From the NCBI GenBank assembly GCA_003260075.1, contig QLIY01000335.1, positions 1-64,000 of the forward strand: 64,000 nucleotides of DNA, read 5' to 3'. This document shows, piece after piece, positions 58,301 to 64,000 of this stretch (position 1 is the first letter of the stretch; every line of letters starts with the position of its first letter). The notes below the pieces were generated by a model. It made no database searches and was not told the origin of the DNA. It worked only from the letters and a program-made list of their open reading frames with translations. The position numbers were made by a program, and so were the translations under genes. Origin of the DNA: Phallusia mammillata. Its lineage: Eukaryota > Chordata > Ascidiacea > Phlebobranchia > Ascidiidae.

Positions 58301-61300
58301 CAATGCGGCCGTCGTAGCGAAAAGGTTGTTTAAGTGTATAAAACTAGATTAAAAATCACATGCGGCCCTCGGCATAACTTTCTAAACCGAACCCCGCGAG
58401 TTTGATACCCCTGCCTTATACTGTATACTGTAATAAATTGCAATCGTACAACACAACGTGGCATTACAGTACATTGTCACGTCACAAGGCTATTTTTACA
58501 TCCAACCCTCGGTATTATGCCATTTTCTCTCGGTCCCAAAGGGTGGCATAGTATCGAAGTTTGACTGTAGTGAAAAAGGTGACGATACTGTACAAATGGC
58601 AAATGGTGTTAATTGGTGACAAATGACAATTGAGGTCGAGTACTAAAATGGTGACGATGACAAAACAAAACGATGGTATAATCACGTGATAAAGTCACTG
58701 GTATGATATTCGCGCTTATTTTTAATGCAATTAATGTACCATACTCCACAAATTTATTCGATGGGATAAGTTTGACGTGATTTTAGGCTAAATTTAAGAA
58801 GAAAAATTAGTGTAAACCTATTAGGAACTTACTTGCTGGTAAATTTTGTCTTAATTTTTACCAAAAGCTAAATGACGAAACGGTTCATTCTCAAAAAGCA
58901 GGGGTCACCAATTTTTTTTACAGCGGGCTGGATAACATTAAAAATGGCATACGAGGTCCACATGGTTTACAAGCCCTAATGCAGCGACATTCAAGAGCTA
59001 CAATGTTGTAGGGTCAGATAGTGCTTCTGTCCAATAGTAAAATTATGTGGAATAATATACTCTTTTCTGGAAATACTCATTTATTCAATCACAATTAACA
59101 AACGAAAGGCATTTGTTCGCGCACAATAAGGAAGGTATTGTTACTTTTAGCTATTGTTTGTGATATAACAAACTGCTTTCGGCCATTTTTATGCGTCCTG
59201 TGAAATTAGGTGAAAACATTCCTACATGTTGTTGCGGGAATACTTTTGCCACAAATTTACTTTCAACGGGTAACTTACGCTTTTTTCCAGATATATATTT
59301 AGATCAAATGCCTTTCGCGGGCCGTAATTTTATTTTAAAGGATAATGTAAAAATTTTGTTTAAACTTCTATGTAACGTCCAAACCACAAAGCCGGACATT
59401 TGGCAAAGTGCGCAGATTAAGCCTTGCCCTAAAAGTTTTCAAGTGTCTGTCTAGACAGGAACGTTAATATACTGACAGCAATGTACATATAATGTGTTTC
59501 AAGCTGCTTTGATGTTTCAATTTGTTATTACAATGCTTGTTCAAAATCGCACAAGTAGCCAAAACAGTGTGAATCATGCCTAAGTGAAAATCTCCGCAAA
59601 AAGTGCCTGACGATTTGTCATCTAACTGTTTTAATCTGTTTGTGCGTGTTTGTGTCTTTCATGAAAAAGTGGTATTCTTTTGCTTTCGTCCAATTAGTAT
59701 GCAATTTGTAGCTTAAATTAACCAATATTCACCAACATACGCAAGAAACATACATTATCTGGACCTTCAAAATCATAGTATGCCAAAGGCCTAATAACCG
59801 CATCAAATCAAGAATAACCGTCTATCTATGCAGACCAGCGATCACGGCACACTCATTTGTAAATCGCAGTGCGCCAGGCTCATTTAAGGGCGCTCTACCG
59901 AATCAGCCGGTCACCAAGCATTTACCACCAAATGGCAAGGCGTAGGCTAGAAAAATCTAGCTTTCGGTGAGATTCGAACCTACGACGGAAGTCTTTCCGG
60001 TTTCCGGGACTCGGGCTCTACCATCTGAGCTTGAGTTCAAAGTCGAATCACAATCACCGTTGCCTGCCTCGTATGCTGCACATGTCAGCATCGTAGTAGA
60101 ACAAGGTTCACCAAACTACAACGACGTCATTTCATCCGGCCCGCGACAGTATTTTTCATACAGTAACTATCGACTTATGGGGATATTACAACAATGTTTT
60201 TATAGCAAATCCCACTTGAAAACCGCTGGTGCCATATCATAAAGACTCACTCCATTAAGATCCTTTAGAAGTTTCAATTTTTTGTTCAATGTTTTGTAGC
60301 GACAACGGATCTAGATCAAACAACAGTCGTAACAACTGTTGAATCACCAACCACGCAAACGACAACTCAAAAACCGCCAAGTTCACCGCCCACCGATGGA
60401 ACTTGCCTCACAGCTGCTGGATATGAAGCAGATTACAAGTTCGTAACATATTTATTGTTTCGGATTTTGTGTTGTGTTGTGCAAATTGAAGCGGTAGAGG
60501 TACTCACACCATACCCTACGGGAGATCCACATTTAGCTAATTTTTGATAGGTGGCGCAAAGAGCACTTTTCACATTTAAAACGTTATATCTCCCAAAATT
60601 CTCACAGTCACGGCTATTAGGGTCGGGGTAAGGCATTAGCCTTTAAATTCAATAAAACTAGCTAAAGAACTTAGTTACTAATGTAAAATTTTCAAGAGTT
60701 AGGCTATAAGTCTGTCTGATAACAACAGAAAAGAATAGTACAAAACATTACACCAGTGACACAGAATCAGGAAGCGGTCGTGAAAACCTCACGCTTGATA
60801 CATAAATGCGGCAATGTAAACCCCCCCCCCTTTAAGGGCGCTCTACCGAATCAGCCGGTCACCAAGCATTTACCACCATATGGCAAAGCGTAGGCTAGAA
60901 AAATCTTGCTTTCGGTGGGATTCGACACTACGACGAAAGTCTTTCCGGTTTCCGGGACTCGGGTTCTACCAATTGAGCTTAAGTTAAAAGTTTAATTACA
61001 TGCACCGTTGCCTACCTCGTATGATGCACATGTCAGCTTCGGAGTAGAGCAACGGTCACCAGACTACGACGACGTCATTTCATCCGGCCCGCGACAGTAT
61101 TTTTTATACAGTAACTATCGACTTATAGGGATATTACAACAATGTTTTTATAGCAAATCCCACTTGAAAACCGCTGGTGCCATATCATAAAGACTTACTC
61201 CATTAAGATCCTTTAGAAGTTTCAATTTTTTGTTCAATGTTTTGTAGCGACAACGGATTTGGATCAAACAACAGTCGTAACAACTGTTGAATCACCAACC

Positions 61301-62744
61301 ACGCAAACGACAACTCAAAAACCGCCAAGTTCACCGCCCACCGATGGAACTTGCCTCACAGCTGCTGGATATGAAGCAGATTACAAGTTCGTAACATATT
61401 TATTGTTTCGGATTTTGTGTTGTGTTGTGCAAATTGAAGCGGTAGAGGTACTCACACCATACCCTACGGGAGATCCACATTTAGCTAATTTTTGATAGGT
61501 GGCGCAAAGAGCACTTTTCACATTTAAAACGTTATATCTCCCAAAATTCTCACAGTTACGGCTATTAGGGTCGGGGTAAGGCATTAGCCTTTAAATTCAA
61601 TAAAACTAGCTAAAGAACTTAGTTACTAATGTAAAATTTTCAAGAGTTAGGCTATAAGTCTGTCTGATAACAACAGAAAAGAATAGTACAAAACATTACA
61701 CCAGTGACACAGAATCAGGAAGCGGTCGCGAAAACCTCACGCTTGATACATAAATGCGGCAATGTAAACACATAAATGGGTCTCTGAAGTTAAAAAACGC
61801 AGCAGCCGCACTTTCAAGACAACTTTAACAACTAACATTTGACAGATGAGGTGGTAATCTCGTTGGAGCGGCGCAAAGGGCAACACGATTTTGTTTGTGT
61901 CATATAAAATCACTGGCGGTTTCATAAATTGCAATCCGTTGCAATTCGACACAAGCTCGCCTTGGGACAACATTGTGAGATTATGACTATTATTCGCACA
62001 AACGTAACAAAAACGGTATGGCAACCCCGTACATAGGCCTTCAGAAGTTACGCATTATTAATTTGAAGTTTTTTGTGCTTTTGAAAGTTCTCAAAAAGGT
62101 TTAATTTAACAAAGGAAGTGAATATTCAGGTTATGTTACTATAGTGTGAAGTAGTTTTTCAAACAGCTTCACCTATTTTTTTCCGTCATGAAATGTTTGG
62201 ATATGGTCCATTGGGCGCAAAGATTCACGACGTTGATGTAATTCGGAATCTGCGGCGCACCTGTGGGGATGTGACTGAACGGTCAAATCACAATAACAGT
62301 CGTTACAACTAACTCTAGCATGTTTTACGCTCTGCTAAGTATGCGTTGGGCGTGAAAGCACAGAAAAAAGTTCGTTCAATTTTAGTTCAACCCATTATCT
62401 CAATCCAAAAATGACAGTGCATTGCGCAACCGTTTACAAATCGTTCCTTTTGATACGTCCTATAGCTGTTGTCTCGTTTATCTTCAGTACATTGTTCTGA
62501 AATCAATAAAAATGTTTTTTTCGAACCAGTTCGCTTCGGGTTTCGGCTTCCTAGAGGTAGCAACAAGTTTTTTGCTCAGGGAAACGCAAGTGATAAACGC
62601 GTTTTCCTGATTTTTTTTGCTGGAACAAATGTTTGATGCAAGACAATTCATAAAAGAAGATATTTACTTTTCAGGCGATGGCAAAGTGCGATGGACAAAT
62701 GGGATGAGGCAATGGAAAAACTGGACGTTGGAAATTGCTTGTAA
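49045..62744 (+). CDS. Secreted CAP/SCP-domain protein with Cys-rich hinge and Thr-rich linker
   Basis: Eight exons: 49045-49099, 53278-53443, 54622-54754, 55394-55512, 55886-55954, 56552-56709, 60300-60438, 62675-62744 (TAA); 909 nt, 302 residues, all phases agree. Exon 1 is a signal peptide (MWTFGILSSFFCTFIALA). Exons 2-5 are the CAP domain: VNEHNRFR, HLGENIF, CGHYTQLVW (CAP1) and YYGPSGNVY (CAP2). The Glu of GEN and the His of GHYTQ belong to the conserved cavity residues. Exon 6 is a Cys-rich hinge (CSKCGYDEECVEGKLC). Exon 7 is a Thr/Pro linker likely to be O-glycosylated, and exon 8 a short Trp/Met-containing helix ending in GNCL. CAP proteins (CRISP, GLIPR, PI15, antigen-5 families) are secreted and of varied function; the subfamily is not clear. 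The gene crosses the N gap at 56933-57638, which supports the scaffold join. Exons 1, 2 and 7 also exist as second alleles. Confidence 0.92.
53164..53200 (+). repeat. Second-allele copy of CAP exon 2 start
   Basis: The first 37 bases of exon 53278-53443 with their CAG acceptor, cut by the G run at 53201-53211. The preceding repeat sequence (AGCGAAATAAAC) is duplicated as well. Confidence 0.8.
54122..54215 (-). repeat. Interspersed element, reverse-strand relative of 39838-39925
   Basis: AAGTCAAGTCAAATTTTATT, then ATCATCACAGTTCCATTG, then CAGCAAGGACACC. It is the complement of the element at 39838-39925, in CAP intron 2. Confidence 0.45.
56933..57638. other. Scaffold gap of 706 N
   Basis: The gap separates a contig in which all gap-like runs are G from one in which they are C. 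It lies inside CAP intron 6 and inside two nested DNA elements, a repeat-caused break. Confidence 0.95.
57639..58413. mobile_element. hAT-like element, right part, nested in pogo-like element
   Basis: It starts in the gap with CTGTCAAACTCGCGGCCCGC and ends CGAGTTTGATACCCCTG. The segment before the right end matches in reverse complement the element at 10174-10326. A second start-like CAGTCAAGGGTGTACAACCTG near 57880 suggests a further insertion. Confidence 0.6.
58898..59454. repeat. Probable hAT-like fragment
   Basis: It starts CAGGGGTCACCAA followed by AGCGGGCTGGATAAC, and contains TTCGCGGGCCGTAATTTT. The right end was not found. An open frame of 87 codons inside has no recognisable domain and I do not call it a gene. 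Confidence 0.4.
59867..60040 (-). repeat. tRNA-derived SINE (allele 1)
   Basis: On the minus strand GAGCCCGAGTCCCGGAAACC and GTAGGTTCGAATCTC are tRNA-like, followed by the body GCTAGAAAAATC shared with 14590-14677. The second allele is at 60831-60990. Confidence 0.65.
60831..61768 (+). repeat. Second allele of the region with CAP exon 7
   Basis: After the C run at 60821-60830 the sequence of 59887-60820 is repeated with a few substitutions, including SINE (60831-60990) and exon 7 (61248-61386, 139 nt, same phase and residues). Only one copy of the exon belongs in the transcript; including both would break the frame (two codon positions left over). Confidence 0.85.
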
Positions 62745-62867
62745 AAAAAGTTGTTAAAGGAAGAAAAAATAGAACCATAATGAAACATCCCTTATTAGTT
62801 CCATGTAGTTGTAAATCATTTTTTTAATATAGTTTGTACATTTGTGTATTTTTTAGCGTTGCGTAGC

Positions 62868-62873
62868 AATAAA
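62868..62873 (+). terminator. Polyadenylation signal AATAAA of the CAP gene
   Basis: AATAAA 124 bases after the stop codon, in GCAATAAAAC context. Confidence 0.6.
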
Positions 62874-63080
62874 ACTTTACCATTTCGTCCAACTTACGAC
62901 CCCCTTTCCAATTTTTAACTTGAAAACCTGTAAAATTTCAAAAAGGGAACTCCCCGTACTTATTCAAGCGTTTCTGATTCCTGTGATATTGAAAAATCGT
63001 TTTTATTTGTTCGTTGTTTCGTGAATAAATTATCGAGCAAGGCTTGCAAATCTAAGTAGTTTCAAAAGCTGCCATCAAAC

Positions 63081-63171
63081 ATGGATAGTGAAGGTGTTCG
63101 TAAGAGACAAACCCGACACGAAGGCGCAGAACGAAAACAAGACACTAGAGAAATTAGGAATGGAAATAAAA
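63081..63171 (+). CDS. Probable first exon of a further gene
   Basis: ATG at 63081 opens 30 codons plus one base (MDSEGVRKRQTRHEGAERKQ...) ending at a strong donor A|GTAAGT. The product is very basic and hydrophilic, without signal peptide. No matching second exon is visible before the window ends, so the family is unknown. It lies 337 bases after the CAP stop on the same strand. Confidence 0.5.
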
Positions 63172-64000
63172 GTAAGTCTTAAGTCAATGTAAAACTATTT
63201 GTTTTTTTATGTGATGAATGGTTAAAGTTTAACCATTAAACTCATAACGTAACTCTTGACAAATGCAATAGGCAACAGAACTGTAAAACAACCTGGACGT
63301 TAAGCCAATTAGTAAAATAACAGATAAGTTTTTGCTTCTGTTTGAAATAAGCTATTCAGAATAATATAGCCTACTGTTTCCAAACTGTTTAAAATAGGTA
63401 AATCGAATCCGATTTTTTTTCTGATTTAATTTTTGCAATATCAAACAATGGGGCCCAATAGGTATTAGTGCCGCAGCTCCATCTTCAAGACGTTTGCAAC
63501 TAACACATGACAGAGTAGGTGGTAATCATGCTGGACAAATGAGCTGCACGAAGCGCAATGTGATTTCTATATGTGCAGATGCAAAACCACCAGCGGTTTA
63601 TTTATTACATCCTCTTTTATTTTGTAACAAGTTCTTCGAAAAATGTGCTGCTTAGCATTTATCAGAACTGTGTTTCTCAAACTATTGGTCCCCCCCCCCT
63701 TTATTACATCCTCTTTTATTTTGTAACAAGTTCTTCGAAAAATGTGCCGCTTAGCATTTATCTGAACTGTGTTTCTCAAGCTATTGGCTGCGGTCACAAA
63801 ATCAACAGGATTTGTCACTTGTGTATAACAAAGAATGATCTTTTTACATGTATATGTTGTAAAATCATTGTCTGACTCTCACACACAAGTTTTACACAAC
63901 AAAAACACACAAATATTTCTAAAGCTTGCAAACATGATAGTATCTGAAATAAGCTATTGCTGCCAGGCATCCCCCCCCCCTCGAAACGTCGATTGTTTAC
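63172..64000. other. Intron or intergenic sequence with allelic repeat
   Basis: 63597-63689 is repeated at 63700-63790 across the C run. The last bases (TCGAAACGTCGATTG) are a piece of the hammerhead-bearing repeat family. No exon is seen. Confidence 0.4.

Larger units (their letters stand above)
56758..58567. mobile_element. Pogo/Tc-like element with nested hAT, spanning the N gap
   Basis: Ends CAGTCAAACTTCGATACTAT and ATAGTATCGAAGTTTGACTG are perfect inverted repeats flanked by TA on both sides. Subterminal GCCACCCT / GGGTGGCAT blocks are also inverted. The interior contains the N gap and a nested hAT element, so its true length is unknown. No transposase frame is visible. Confidence 0.7.
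60821..63980. other. Poly-C runs: gap symbols in the reverse-oriented contig
   Basis: 60821-60830, 63690-63699 and 63971-63980. Each is ten C; the first two lie between allelic copies, and the third follows a piece of the TGCCAGGCAT repeat. No comparable C run exists left of the N gap. Confidence 0.85.

Overview
The window is eukaryotic (animal) genomic DNA. It is AT-rich, with many short coding exons separated by introns of about 60 bp to 4.7 kb, GT-AG splice sites, tRNA-derived SINEs, non-autonomous hAT and pogo-like DNA elements and hammerhead-like motifs. Compact introns, very high allelic divergence and deuterostome-like protein families make a tunicate (ascidian) the best guess. That is inference; no species-specific marker was found.

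Layout: (1) 490-26239, + strand, the 3' part of a large gene of at least 35 exons (about 1,777 codons here) encoding a charged, helical, coiled-coil protein built from three diverged tandem modules of about 350-410 residues. (2) 28899-37164 and 39684-44318, + strand, two tandem paralogues of the ABHD4/ABHD5 family of alpha/beta hydrolases with the same nine-exon structure. Both keep the nucleophile serine; they differ in the N-terminal tryptophan motif. (3) 46903-47149 (- strand) and 47885-48357 (+ strand), two small two-exon genes that I assembled from splice sites and reading phase and do not recognise. (4) 49045-62744, + strand, a secreted CAP/SCP-domain protein in eight exons, with a Cys-rich hinge and a Thr-rich linker, spanning an assembly gap at 56933-57638. 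(5) 63081-63171, + strand, a probable first exon of a further gene. Apart from the tandem ABHD pair, nothing suggests that these neighbours work together.

The most conspicuous structure is not biology. Some 43 runs of G (mostly 10-11 bases, a few of 17-98) all lie on the + strand left of the N gap, and three runs of C lie right of it. Most are followed by a second, slightly different copy of the sequence just before them. I read them as scaffold gaps whose N symbols became G, joining unmerged alleles, with the right-hand contig reverse-complemented. Exons that appear twice are therefore alleles, not duplications, and two ABHD exons are broken by these runs. The allelic copies give free polymorphism data, including one hAT element present in one allele and absent from the other.

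Other points of interest are hammerhead-ribozyme-like motifs in repeats at 8641-8705 and 14178-14230, a GC-AG intron, hAT elements with visible 8-bp target duplications, and a perfect 42-bp inverted repeat at 22852-22959.
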